Assembly (NCBI GenBank): GCA_964463355.1
Contig: CAYXBP010000017.1
Span: forward strand, 1-39,739
Origin: Firm-04 sp964463355
Lineage (GTDB): Bacteria; Bacillota; Clostridia; Oscillospirales; Ruminococcaceae
Reading direction: 5' to 3'
DNA length: 39,739 nt
Shown: piece after piece, positions 1 to 7,114 of the stretch
Layout: the number at the start of each line of letters is the position of its first letter
Position numbering within the stretch: position 1 is the first letter of the stretch
The notes under the pieces: generated by a model
The model's database searches: none
Told to the model about the DNA's origin: nothing
The model's input: only the letters and a program-made list of their open reading frames with translations
Program-made: the position numbers and the translations under genes

Positions 1-294
1 TGCAGCTTTCTTGACGATCTGGCAGAGGACAACGCCATGTCCATACGATCTCTGGCGGCACTGGAAAGGCTGCTGAGAGGTCGTGGAATAAGCCCCATTG
101 TCATTACCGGACATACCGGCTGGTCGGACGATTTGGACTTTGTGTTCGCCCATACCGACACCGTCTGCCGTGCCTCCAAAAAGCAAAAGCCTCATGATCC
201 AAACGCCCCCTACGATGCCTATGACGAAAGCGAGGACACGAAAGAACAGGCGAAAAGCGTCCAGCTGAAAAAGGCACGGCCGGTGTCACTGTAG
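1..294 (+). CDS. MBL-fold metallo-hydrolase, C-terminal end only
   Basis: The reading frame is open from the first base and ends at TAG 292-294, so this is the tail of a gene that starts before the window. The last ~50 residues before the charged tail (LERLLRGRGISPIVITGHTGW, then a DDLDFVF stretch) resemble the C-terminal helix, strand and metal-site loop (TGHTGW) of metallo-beta-lactamase-fold hydrolases common in gut Firmicutes. The final ~35 residues are Lys/Asp/Glu-rich and low complexity. The next gene starts 15 bases later behind a good ribosome binding site (AGAAGGAG), so the two are probably co-transcribed. Family assignment rests on a short region and is only fair; the catalytic HxHxDH motif lies outside the window. 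Confidence 0.5.
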   Translation, partial: CSFLDDLAEDNAMSIRSLAALERLLRGRGISPIVITGHTGWSDDLDFVFAHTDTVCRASKKQKPHDPNAPYDAYDESEDTKEQAKSVQLKKARPVSL

Positions 295-309
295 AAGGAG
301 AAACACATC

Positions 310-969
310 ATGAATATTTCCGTAATTCTAATCGAAATTGCCGTTATGCTCCTTGGCTTCACCGTACTGGTATTCGGGATGCTACTCATCAATCCCCTGA
401 CCTTTATCAGCGACTATCCCCCGGAGATTCAGGCGGCATACTACCGCTCCCAGCACAAGGAAGCGGCGAAAGAAAAACTGACCAAGCTGATGCTTGTAAA
501 AAAGCTGATCGCCGTGGTGGTGTTCCTGTTCGTATTTGCCTGGATGCTGCATCTGGCTGGGGCGAAAACCTTCTGGCAGGGGGTGGGGCTGACGTGGGTG
601 TATATGCTCAGCGTGTTTGCCTGGGACACCTTCTTTCTGGATTGGGTTCTGTTTGCGAATATCAAGCGCCTCCGGCTCCCGGGAACAGAGCATATGGAAA
701 GGGCATATCATATCAAAAACACCTTCAAGAGCGTTTACGATGTTCCGGTTGGAGCTTATGTGCGAACCATCAAGATGGAGTCTGCCGCCTATATGCTGGA
801 GTACACAGACAAGACGATTCTTGAAATCGCCATGGATCACGGCTACGATAACGGAAGTAAATTTGCGGCAGCCTTTCGTTCGGTCAAAGGTGTGAACCCT
901 GCACAGTATCGCAACGAGGTACATATAAAATCAAAGACTACCAAAATGGAGCCTTTTTCTGCCTTTTAA
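310..969 (+). CDS. Chimeric protein: truncated integral membrane protein fused to AraC-type HTH
   Basis: Residues ~1-135 are hydrophobic with three or four membrane segments (about 5-27, 62-82, 92-115) and look like the N-terminal half of a small unknown Firmicute membrane protein. From about residue 138 the sequence changes abruptly to the second helix-turn-helix half of an AraC/XylS regulator: TILEIAMDHGYDNGSKFAAAF followed by the PAQYR signature motif. The sensor domain and first HTH of the regulator are absent, and so is the rest of the membrane protein. The start has AGAAGGAG 8-10 bases upstream. The fusion is in frame and the stop codon sits in the loop of the terminator hairpin. A deletion joining two neighbouring genes is the simplest reading; an assembly join is the alternative. 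A membrane-anchored DNA-binding protein would be possible but is unproven. Confidence 0.75.
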   Translation: MNISVILIEIAVMLLGFTVLVFGMLLINPLTFISDYPPEIQAAYYRSQHKEAAKEKLTKLMLVKKLIAVVVFLFVFAWMLHLAGAKTFWQGVGLTWVYMLSVFAWDTFFLDWVLFANIKRLRLPGTEHMERAYHIKNTFKSVYDVPVGAYVRTIKMESAAYMLEYTDKTILEIAMDHGYDNGSKFAAAFRSVKGVNPAQYRNEVHIKSKTTKMEPFSAF

Positions 970-983
970 GAGCGGAAAAAGGC
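951..983 (+). terminator. Rho-independent terminator overlapping the chimera stop codon
   Basis: Bases 951-962 (gcctttttctgc) pair with 972-983 (gcggaaaaaggc) in a 12-bp stem with one wobble pair; the loop 963-971 contains the TAA stop. T-rich sequence (tttgattttt) follows. This is a good intrinsic terminator for the upstream gene. Confidence 0.7.
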
Positions 984-1032
984 TTTGATTTTTGGTATGA
1001 TATATGTGCGTGAGGTGTGGCGGCACACCTCA

Positions 1033-1064
1033 TATAATTCGGATATAGGTTAGCGAACGCTAAC
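1033..1064 (+). promoter_or_regulatory. -10 box and inverted-repeat operator upstream of DUF3793 gene
   Basis: A consensus -10 box (TATAAT, 1033-1038) is followed at 1049-1064 by the perfect inverted repeat GTTAGCG-AA-CGCTAAC. No good -35 box is present; a 9-bp perfect hairpin (1011-1019 with 1024-1032) occupies that region. The half-site GGTTAG/CTAAC resembles operators of DtxR-family metal-dependent repressors. Placement just after the -10 box fits repression. The downstream DUF3793 and flavodoxin genes are of the kind induced under iron limitation in clostridia. Identity of the regulator is inference. Confidence 0.5.
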
Positions 1065-1085
1065 TCGTGTGAAGGAGGCGTCGAA

Positions 1086-1637
1086 TTGTCGGAAGAAATG
1101 CTTGTAAAACATTGTTCGCCCACGCTTGCGGGAATGAAAACCGGCAGTATGTTTGTCTGCCGATACGACAGTGTAAACGAAATGCGAAACTCCGTAAGGC
1201 AATGGAACAGGATATTATCCGTAAAGGGACTGCGTGTTCTGCCACTTCGTTTTCATGAAAAGTCGGCTTTGATCTATATTTACCGCCCTTCAAAATTGAA
1301 ACAAGACCTTGCGGACGAAACCGCTTGTCACATTTTGCAGGAGCTTGGATATGTTACGAAAATGCCGGAACAGTGTATCGTCCGACTTGTCAAGCGGATG
1401 GCGGAAAACGAGGAATTTCCCCATGAGATTGGTCTGTTCCTCGGTTATCCCGCGGATGATGTGTGCGGTTTTATCGAAAATAAAGCCTGTAACTGCAAGT
1501 GCTGCGGATGTTGGAAAGTCTACGGTGATGCAGAAACGGCACAAAAGACCTTCGCAAAATACAAAAAATGTACCGAAGTTTATTGTTCTCAGTACGCAAA
1601 TGGAAAGTCTATCGAACGGCTCATAGTAGCTGGTTGA
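1086..1637 (+). CDS. DUF3793 family protein
   Basis: A 183-residue protein matching the DUF3793 family of Firmicutes, which is of unknown function and often sits beside flavodoxin or ferrous-iron transport genes. The C-terminal part has a conserved cysteine cluster (residues ~138-146, ACNCKCCGCW) preceded by the typical LGYPxxDVxGFIENK segment. The start is TTG at 1086: AAGGAGG at 1072-1078 is 7 bases upstream, whereas the first ATG (1098) is too far away. Length is normal and the gene looks intact. It lies directly downstream of the inverted repeat at 1049-1064 and 35 bases upstream of a truncated flavodoxin gene, suggesting one transcript controlled by metal availability. Confidence 0.8.
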   Translation: MSEEMLVKHCSPTLAGMKTGSMFVCRYDSVNEMRNSVRQWNRILSVKGLRVLPLRFHEKSALIYIYRPSKLKQDLADETACHILQELGYVTKMPEQCIVRLVKRMAENEEFPHEIGLFLGYPADDVCGFIENKACNCKCCGCWKVYGDAETAQKTFAKYKKCTEVYCSQYANGKSIERLIVAG

Positions 1638-1672
1638 TATATATTAAAAACAAGAAAGGTTGGTTAACAGTA

Positions 1673-1873
1673 ATGGACAAAATAGCAGTTGTTTATTGGA
1701 GCGGCACTGGCAATACGGAGGCAATGGCATCCGCCGTTGCGGACGGTATCAAGGAAGCCGGTGCCGAAGCGGTCGTAATGACTTCCGCTGAATGTGTCAC
1801 CATCGGTCAATTAAAAAGCAAAGGCGAAAAATACTACAATTTAGTCACGGCAACGGAAACCGCAGCCGTGTGA
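1673..1873 (+). pseudogene. Flavodoxin, truncated after the N-terminal third
   Basis: Residues 1-~40 (MDKIAVVYWSGTGNTEAMA and on) are the first beta strand and the FMN phosphate-binding loop (SGTGNTEAMA) of a short-chain flavodoxin, an FMN electron carrier that replaces ferredoxin when iron is scarce. A normal flavodoxin is ~140 residues; this frame stops after 66, and from about residue 41 (VTIGQLKSKGEKYYNLVTA) it no longer resembles the family. The second strand, the isoalloxazine-binding loops and the C-terminus are missing, so the product cannot be a working flavodoxin. The junction is near 1795. AAGAAAGG lies ~14 bases before the ATG. It follows the DUF3793 gene and was probably the second gene of that operon. 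Confidence 0.7.
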
Positions 1874-1897
1874 TCTTTGACAACTGAATAATAGCAC

Positions 1898-1977
1898 AAA
1901 AGACTCGTACATATCATACTTTTCCCAAAACGCACAGATTATTGCGTTCGGTTTGGTGTGATGCGTACGAGTCTTTT
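1898..1977. terminator. Long hairpin, likely bidirectional terminator
   Basis: A perfect 13-bp pair, 1898-1910 (aaaagactcgtac) with 1965-1977 (gtacgagtctttt), flanks a 54-base interior that itself folds around acgca/tgcgt. A and T tracts at the two ends allow termination in both directions, between the flavodoxin remnant (+) and the convergent merR gene (-). Confidence 0.55.
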
Positions 1978-2011
1978 TATCCTGAAATGGCATGAAAAAA
2001 AGAAACCGTTT

Positions 2012-2458
2012 TCATTTTCCCCGAAGTTTTCTCCTTACCTCGCGAAACGCCTCAGGGAGTTCCTCAGGCGTCATATTTCTCGGCACATCCGTTGTACCAT
2101 GCGCCTTTGCCATTTCGTAGTACCATTTTTTGAAATCAAGTATCGCAAGCGTTTCCTGTAAATCAGCAATCTGCTGCTCCACCGCTTCACGCTGTCTGAT
2201 GATCAGCTGCAACCGCGCGTCAATTGTGTTGTCCCCCTCCATTACCATCAAAATAAATGTGCGGATATCTTTCAGCTGCATACCCGTCTTTTTCAGACAT
2301 TCAATGACCTGAAGCCACTCATAATCCGACTCCTTGAACACTCGGATGCCGCTCTCGGAACGCTCCACAAAGGGCAGAAGTCCTTCCTTGTCATAATATC
2401 GAAGCGTGGACGCTGCAACACCCATCCGCTTTGCCATTTCTCCCACTGTGTATAGCAT
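2012..2458 (-). CDS. MerR family transcriptional regulator
   Basis: A 148-residue MerR-type regulator. The N-terminal winged helix-turn-helix is clear: YTVGEMAKRMGVAASTLRYYD, followed by the wing (KEGLLPFVERSESGIRVF) and the DYEWLQVIECLKKTGMQLKDIR segment. Residues ~80-115 form the long dimerisation helix (RQREAVEQQIADLQETLAILDFK). There is no metal-binding cysteine cluster at the C-terminus, so it belongs with the redox or small-molecule MerR regulators often found beside aldo/keto reductases. GGAGG precedes the ATG. It is divergent from the FMN reductase gene, and the intergenic region holds a promoter with the elongated spacer typical of MerR targets, so it very probably controls the + strand redox cluster. 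Confidence 0.9.
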   Translation of the reverse strand: MLYTVGEMAKRMGVAASTLRYYDKEGLLPFVERSESGIRVFKESDYEWLQVIECLKKTGMQLKDIRTFILMVMEGDNTIDARLQLIIRQREAVEQQIADLQETLAILDFKKWYYEMAKAHGTTDVPRNMTPEELPEAFREVRRKLRGK

Positions 2459-2487
2459 AAAATTCCTCCGATTCTGAAAAAAGGACT

Positions 2488-2518
2488 TGACTTAAAGTCG
2501 GGTTTCAGTTGTATAATG
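2488..2518 (+). promoter_or_regulatory. MerR-type promoter with 19-bp spacer and dyad operator
   Basis: -35 TTGACT (2488-2493) and -10 TATAAT (2513-2518) are separated by 19 bases. Between them, 2491-2510 is a dyad of the form ACT.AAA..CG..TTT.AGT. This over-long spacer with an internal dyad is the hallmark of promoters that MerR proteins activate by untwisting DNA. It reads into the FMN reductase gene. Confidence 0.85.
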
Positions 2519-2576
2519 CACTTATATTATACTGTATTGAAATGGATTCGTCAATACAGTAAGAGGAGGTTTTTTC

Positions 2577-3113
2577 ATGAGCAAGAAAGTTTTGATTTTA
2601 TCAGGCAGTCCCCGCAAGAACGGCAACTCCGATATGCTCTGCAATGCATTCATGCGTGGTGCGGTAGAGTCCGGCAACGAGGTGGAAAAGATCCGTGTTT
2701 CTGAAAAGAAGATCGGTTACTGCAGAGCCTGCTATGCCTGCCGTGATACGGGTATTTGTGCCATCAAGGACGATATGGCGGAAGTGATGCAGAAGATCAT
2801 CGACGCTGATGTGCTGGTGCTGGCAAGCCCTGTGTATTTCTACTCCATTGATGCACAGCTCAAGGCTCTCATCGACCGCACAGTCTGTCGCTGGACGGAG
2901 GTCAAGGATAAGGCGTTCTACTACATCATGACTGCCGCTGACAGCGGAATGGAGTCCATGGAAACGACACTTGCCTGCTTCTGAGGCTATGCCGATTGCG
3001 TTGAGGGTGCAAAGGAAATGGGCGTAATCTATGGCACAGGGGTTTACGAAAAGGGCGAAATCAAGGACAAAAAGGCTATGAGTGAAGCCTATGAGATGGG
3101 AAAGGGTGTATAA
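2577..3113 (+). pseudogene. NADPH-dependent FMN reductase / iron-sulfur flavoprotein family, internal TGA stop
   Basis: Flavodoxin-fold oxidoreductase with the FMN-binding start KKVLILSGSPRKNGNSD, the cysteine segment CRACYACRDTGIC at residues ~50-62 and the ASPVYFYSIDAQLKALIDR loop. The frame meets TGA at 2982-2984 after residue 135, but the same frame then continues with sensible sequence (GYADCVEGAKEMGVIYGTG and on to GKGV) to TAA at 3111-3113, which would give the usual ~178 residues. A single CGA-to-TGA change explains it. AGAGGAGG precedes the ATG. The next gene starts one base after TAA, so this is the first gene of the MerR-controlled operon. The truncated product still has the flavin site but loses the last helices; whether it works is unknown. 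Confidence 0.85.
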
Positions 3114-3114
3114 C

Positions 3115-4002
3115 ATGGAATTTGTCACACTTACAAACGGCGCGAAAATGCCGATTCTGGGCTATGGTGTGTATCAGGTCACAAAAGACGAATGCGAACG
3201 CTGTGTGTTGGACGCACTGAAGGCAGGCTATCGCTCCATTGACACGGCACAGTCCTATTTCAACGAGGAGGAAGTCGGTTCTGCCATCGCGAAAAGCGGT
3301 GTTCCGCGGGAGGAACTCTTCCTCACCACAAAGGTGTGGATTGAGCATTACGGCTATGACGAGTGCAGAGCGTCTGTGCTGGAATCAATGCGTAAGTTGC
3401 AGACTGACTACATCGATCTGATGCTTCTGCACCAGCCGTTCGGAGATTATTATGGTGCGTGGAGAGCATTGGAGGATTTGTACGAGGAAGGCAAGCTCCG
3501 TGCCATCGGTATTTCCAACTTCTACCCCGACAGAATGATCGACCTTGCATCTTTTTCCCGTATCAAGCCCATGGTGAATCAGATCGAGATACATCCTTTC
3601 AATCAGCAAATTGAGGCGAAAAAGTGGAACGAGAGGTACGGTTTACAGGTGGAAGCATGGGCACCGTTCGGCGAAGGCAGAGAGGGATTGTTTGAGAACA
3701 AAATCCTGAACGCCATCGGCGAAAAATACGGCAAGACCACTGCCCAGGTGATGCTCCGCTGGCATATGCAGCGTGGTGTGGTTGTCATTCCAAAGTCCAC
3801 GCATTATGAAAGAATGGCGGAAAATTTCGATGTGTTTGACTTTACGCTTTCCGATGAGGATATGACTGCAATCGCCACACTTGACCGTGGTGAAAGCGTT
3901 TTCTTCTCCCATACCGATCCGAACATGGTGGAGTGGTTTGTAAAGATGGTGGAGGAACGAAAGAAGCAGCATGACTGCAAGAAGGAGAAAAAAAGCTGGT
4001 AA
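3115..4002 (+). CDS. Aldo/keto reductase
   Basis: A 295-residue NADPH-dependent aldo/keto reductase of the 2,5-diketo-gluconate reductase type (AKR5-like), reducing aldehydes or ketones in the cytoplasm. The catalytic tetrad is visible: D43 and Y48 in IDTAQSYFNEEEVG, K73 in TTKVW and H106 in LLHQPF. Cofactor-site motifs GISNF and the C-terminal IPKSTHYERMAEN segment are present. The start at 3115 gives MEFVTLTNGAKMPILGYG, the normal N-terminus, with a GGGAAAGGG purine tract upstream; upstream in-frame ATGs lie inside the previous gene. It is translationally packed against the FMN reductase and followed after 23 bases by the flavin-reductase-like gene. Substrate cannot be read from sequence; MerR-linked relatives are often induced by reactive aldehydes or disulfide stress. 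Confidence 0.92.
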   Translation: MEFVTLTNGAKMPILGYGVYQVTKDECERCVLDALKAGYRSIDTAQSYFNEEEVGSAIAKSGVPREELFLTTKVWIEHYGYDECRASVLESMRKLQTDYIDLMLLHQPFGDYYGAWRALEDLYEEGKLRAIGISNFYPDRMIDLASFSRIKPMVNQIEIHPFNQQIEAKKWNERYGLQVEAWAPFGEGREGLFENKILNAIGEKYGKTTAQVMLRWHMQRGVVVIPKSTHYERMAENFDVFDFTLSDEDMTAIATLDRGESVFFSHTDPNMVEWFVKMVEERKKQHDCKKEKKSW

Positions 4003-4025
4003 TAAAAAATTTAGGAGGAATCATT

Positions 4026-4577
4026 ATGAGAAAAGATTTTGGAGCAAAGCCGCTGCTGTATCCGCAGCCCGTTATGATCATCGGCACATACAGCGAGGAC
4101 GGTACACCGAATGCAATGAATGCCGCATGGGGCGGTATCTGCGGTCCGAACAAGGTGCTCGTTTGCCTTGGTGCACATAAAACCACGGATAACATCAATC
4201 TGAATCAGGCTTTCACTGTTTGTGTGGCTGACGCAAAGCATACTATCCAGGTCGATTATGTGGGAATGGTTTCCGCAAATGATATACCCGATAAGCTTGC
4301 AAAATGCGGTTTCCACACCACAAAGAGCGCGTATGTGAATGCGCCCATCATCGACGAGCTGCCCATTGCGCTGGAATGCAAACTTGTCGAGTGCACCCCC
4401 TACGGCATTGTCGGTGAGATCATGAATGTCAGCATTGATGAGCGTGTGCTGAACGAAAACGGCGGAGTTGACATCGAAAAGCTCGGCGCAATCGCATTTG
4501 ACCCGATCAATTCTGCTTATCTAGTACTGGGTGAAAAGGTCGGAAATGCATTTTCTGATGGAAAGAAGTTAGGATAA
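4026..4577 (+). CDS. Flavin reductase-like (FMN-binding split-barrel) protein
   Basis: A 183-residue protein of the flavoredoxin / flavin reductase-like family, which binds FMN in a split beta barrel and transfers electrons. Typical features are the N-terminal KPLLYPQPVMIIGTYSEDG, the NAMNAAWGGICGP flavin-contact segment, HKTTDNINLNQAFTV, and the GEIMNVSIDERVL and GAIAFDP motifs near the C-terminus. TAGGAGG sits nine bases upstream of the ATG. It closes the MerR-controlled cluster with the FMN reductase and aldo/keto reductase, which makes a shared flavin/NADPH redox role likely. The gene is full length and shows no damage. Confidence 0.88.
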   Translation: MRKDFGAKPLLYPQPVMIIGTYSEDGTPNAMNAAWGGICGPNKVLVCLGAHKTTDNINLNQAFTVCVADAKHTIQVDYVGMVSANDIPDKLAKCGFHTTKSAYVNAPIIDELPIALECKLVECTPYGIVGEIMNVSIDERVLNENGGVDIEKLGAIAFDPINSAYLVLGEKVGNAFSDGKKLG

Positions 4578-4580
4578 AAT

Positions 4581-4736
4581 ATGACAAATCCGCAGCAGGA
4601 ACATTTCAGCTTGAGATTTGCCCTTACACCGTTTGATGAAAAGCTGTAGCGTATCTTGGTTGAGAATGCAATCATAGGACTTGATGGTGAAATGGTGCTC
4701 CGATTCCGAAATGGGATGGAGGTAATTGTAGAATAG
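4581..4736 (+). pseudogene. Serine recombinase C-terminal relic
   Basis: One frame here reads MTNPQQEHFSLRFALTPFDEKL, stop (TAG 4647-4649), then RILVENAIIGLDGEMVLRFR and NGMEV to TAG 4734-4736. The pattern FDExLW-x-VxV..DG.M.FRFxNGxEV is the usual C-terminal end of large serine recombinases, with the conserved Trp replaced by the amber stop (TGG to TAG). The rest of the gene is absent. It points to an earlier mobile element at this spot. Assignment rests on ~40 residues and is tentative. Confidence 0.45.
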
Positions 4737-4746
4737 ATATATGATG

Positions 4747-4797
4747 ACACCCCACAGAGCTGACAGACCGATTTTGTCTGCTTGCCTTGTGGGGTGT
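4747..4797. terminator. Bidirectional terminator hairpin
   Basis: acaccccac (4747-4755) pairs with gtggggtgt (4789-4797), with a partial inner stem (cagac/gtctg). A T-rich run follows on the + strand. It lies between the convergent redox cluster and the MATE gene. Confidence 0.6.
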
Positions 4798-4800
4798 TAT

Positions 4801-6090
4801 TTATTTTGCAGCTTGCATTATGATTACTTTCTTTTTGTAAATCCGCCTGAATAAGACAAATGTAACTACAGCTGTCAGTATTTCGGCAATGGGAAACACT
4901 GTCCACATTGTCCAGTTCAGCGTACTGTCTGCTTTTACGATTCCTGCCAAAAACCACGCAAAGGGAAACACAAACAGAAGCTGTCGGCACACAGAAACAA
5001 TCAGCGACTCCATACCACCGCCGAGAGCCTGAAAAACACCCTGAAATGCAATATTCACACCTACAAATACAAAGCAAATGGAAATGATGTGCATTGCACT
5101 TACGCAGAGAGCCTGTGTTTCGCCGGAAAGTCCGAAAAGCTGTGCAAATGGCACGGCAAATATTTCAAGTGCAATAAAACCAGCAAGCATGATCACACCT
5201 GTATAAAGCTGACCGTATTTCACGCAGTCACGGACACGATTTTTATCGCCCATACCAAAGCTGAAAGCGGTGATGGGCATAATTGCGTCACGCATACCGA
5301 ATGCAGCAAACAACAGGAACTGCTGAATCTTATAGTACAGACCGTAGGCTGTCACCATCGCCTCACTGATGCTGCCGAGAATCAGATTCAGTCCGTATGT
5401 CATAACAGAAATCAATGCCTGTGAGATAATGGCAGGAAGACCGATTGCATAGATCTGACCAATAACATTTGCAGAAGGCTTGAAATAACACAGCTTGTTT
5501 GAAATGACCTTATTCACCTTGAGATGGAACACCAACGCAACAACAAAGGATACGATCTGACCGATGACTGTTGCATATGCTGCTCCTTTTACTCCCATTT
5601 CCGGACAGCCAAGCCAGCCGTAAATCATGATCGGGTCGAGGATGATATTGGTGACTGCACCTGCAATCTGTGCAATTGTGGAACAGACGGAATGACCTGT
5701 TGCCTGCAATAGTTTTTCGTATACCGCAAACATTGACATACCGAATGAAAATACACAGCATATCCTCAAATAGTCCGTTCCCATTTCGGCAATTACAGGA
5801 TTTGAGGTCTGGGAATTGATATAAAGCTCTGCACCAAAGATTCCGAAAAGCAAAAACACAAGGAATATCACTGCACCAAGAAACGCTGCATTTCCGGCAG
5901 CTTTGTTGGCACGCTCGTGACCGCCTGCACCAAGGCTTTTGGCGACAAGCACATTTGCACCGACTCCTGTTCCGATACCCACAGCAACCATCAGTATCTG
6001 CAATGGGAAAGCAAGTGTTAAAGCATTCAGAGCATGGAATGGATGCTCACAGTCCGCAGGATTGTAATTTCGAATAATTCTCTCCATCAT
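4801..6090 (-). CDS. MATE family efflux protein with replaced N-terminus
   Basis: A 429-residue membrane protein of the MATE (multidrug and toxin extrusion) family, which exports drugs or metabolites by Na+ or H+ antiport. From residue ~22 (LTLAFPLQILMVAVGIGTGVG) onward the family pattern is clear: ANVLVAKSLG, NKAAGNAAFLG, the NIILDPIMIYGW loop, GVKGAAYATVIGQ and the second-half repeat. However, the first membrane helix and its loop (about 40 residues in relatives) are missing. In their place is a short stretch, MERIIRNYNPADCEH, which looks like the start of a GNAT acetyltransferase. The junction is near 6045. AAAGGTG lies just before the start codons. Loss of helix 1 probably inactivates transport, though the frame stays open. 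It may once have been divergent from a neighbouring acetyltransferase gene. Confidence 0.8.
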   Translation of the reverse strand: MMERIIRNYNPADCEHPFHALNALTLAFPLQILMVAVGIGTGVGANVLVAKSLGAGGHERANKAAGNAAFLGAVIFLVFLLFGIFGAELYINSQTSNPVIAEMGTDYLRICCVFSFGMSMFAVYEKLLQATGHSVCSTIAQIAGAVTNIILDPIMIYGWLGCPEMGVKGAAYATVIGQIVSFVVALVFHLKVNKVISNKLCYFKPSANVIGQIYAIGLPAIISQALISVMTYGLNLILGSISEAMVTAYGLYYKIQQFLLFAAFGMRDAIMPITAFSFGMGDKNRVRDCVKYGQLYTGVIMLAGFIALEIFAVPFAQLFGLSGETQALCVSAMHIISICFVFVGVNIAFQGVFQALGGGMESLIVSVCRQLLFVFPFAWFLAGIVKADSTLNWTMWTVFPIAEILTAVVTFVLFRRIYKKKVIIMQAAK

Positions 6091-6118
6091 ATCACCTTTG
6101 TATAATATATGCTGAAGA

Positions 6119-7114
6119 TTAGCTTACAGTGAGTTGATAACCCCTATTTTGCGTACTTTTCACTGCTGATGAACACCATATGAACAAATGCACCCTTTTT
6201 TCCCGAAAATGCGTGGTTTTAGCAAAAATAAATGCACGAATACTTACTGACAAATACATTCTTGTATCAAGGCTGTCATCGCGGAATGTTTCTGAAAATG
6301 AAAATTCAAAGTCACCTTCAGATAACGATACTGTTGCTGTATGAGTTGAACCATTTGATTGGAAGTTCACTGAAGGTATTGTTCCAGTAAATCCATTTGT
6401 GATTGTCGCAATCATTAACCCCGGATCAAAATTTCTTTCCGTTACAGTTATTGTAAATGTGGTACTTCCGGGATAATACATGCCATTAATCAAGTCAGCA
6501 TTATTAGAAATTGCAACCACAGGTGCGATGGTATCAATTGAAAACGCCTCATTGCTTATCGACTCACATGCATTAGCTGCACGATCTGTGGCATTGAACG
6601 TCATAACAATATTGTTATCATCGCTATTAAATGTAAACACCTGTGAAACTTCTGTAATCAGATTCACATCCGTTTTAGTAATTTCCCATCCATTTGCGAG
6701 AAGTATATTTTCAGAATAACCGTCTGTATTACTGATTGCACTCACAACAGCATCAAAGCTATCCTGTTCAGAAGATTTGGAATAAGAAATTTCCTTCAGA
6801 CTGGATTTAGGATCAGAAACGGTTACTCTGAATTGTACTGTTCCTGTATAGAGTTTATTCCATTTTCGTCTGTTCTGGTACTATCTGGTAATGGTTCGAT
6901 CGTGATAACAGGAGCAACATCATCAATTACAAAACCATGAGGTGTTTTTTCATCGGAAATATTGCCAACCTTGTCATACGCCTGAACATAGATTTGTCCC
7001 TTGAACCCAGCAGGAATCGTATAGTTTGCCTTGCCATCTGAAATTTTTACTCCATGCAATTCTGCTTCCTGTTCCGCACCATCTACATATGGTACAAGAC
7101 GAAAGACTACTCTG
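6119..7114 (-). pseudogene. Surface adhesin with bacterial Ig-like domains, fragment with frameshift
   Basis: The minus strand encodes part of a large cell-surface protein made of Ig-like repeats. One repeat reads AYDKVGNISD...VIDDVAPVITIEPLP, the next ends in SIDTIAPVVAISNNAD and continues ITVTERNFDPGLMIATITN, the usual beta-sandwich pattern of such domains. Two frames are needed: the upstream frame runs to RTDENGINS (about 6870) and the sense continues one frame over as WNKLYTGTVQFRVTVSDP. Adding one base to the four-T run at 6863-6866 restores the frame. There is no signal peptide or anchor: the 5' side is joined directly to the brxL remnant near 7125, and the last ~45 codons (6119-6250) do not resemble the family. 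It is a dead internal fragment. Confidence 0.7.

Noticed and set aside
2982..2984. Selenocysteine recoding of the TGA in the FMN reductase
   Set aside because: The expected residue is Arg-like by a single CGA to TGA change, and no stem-loop resembling a bacterial SECIS follows directly.
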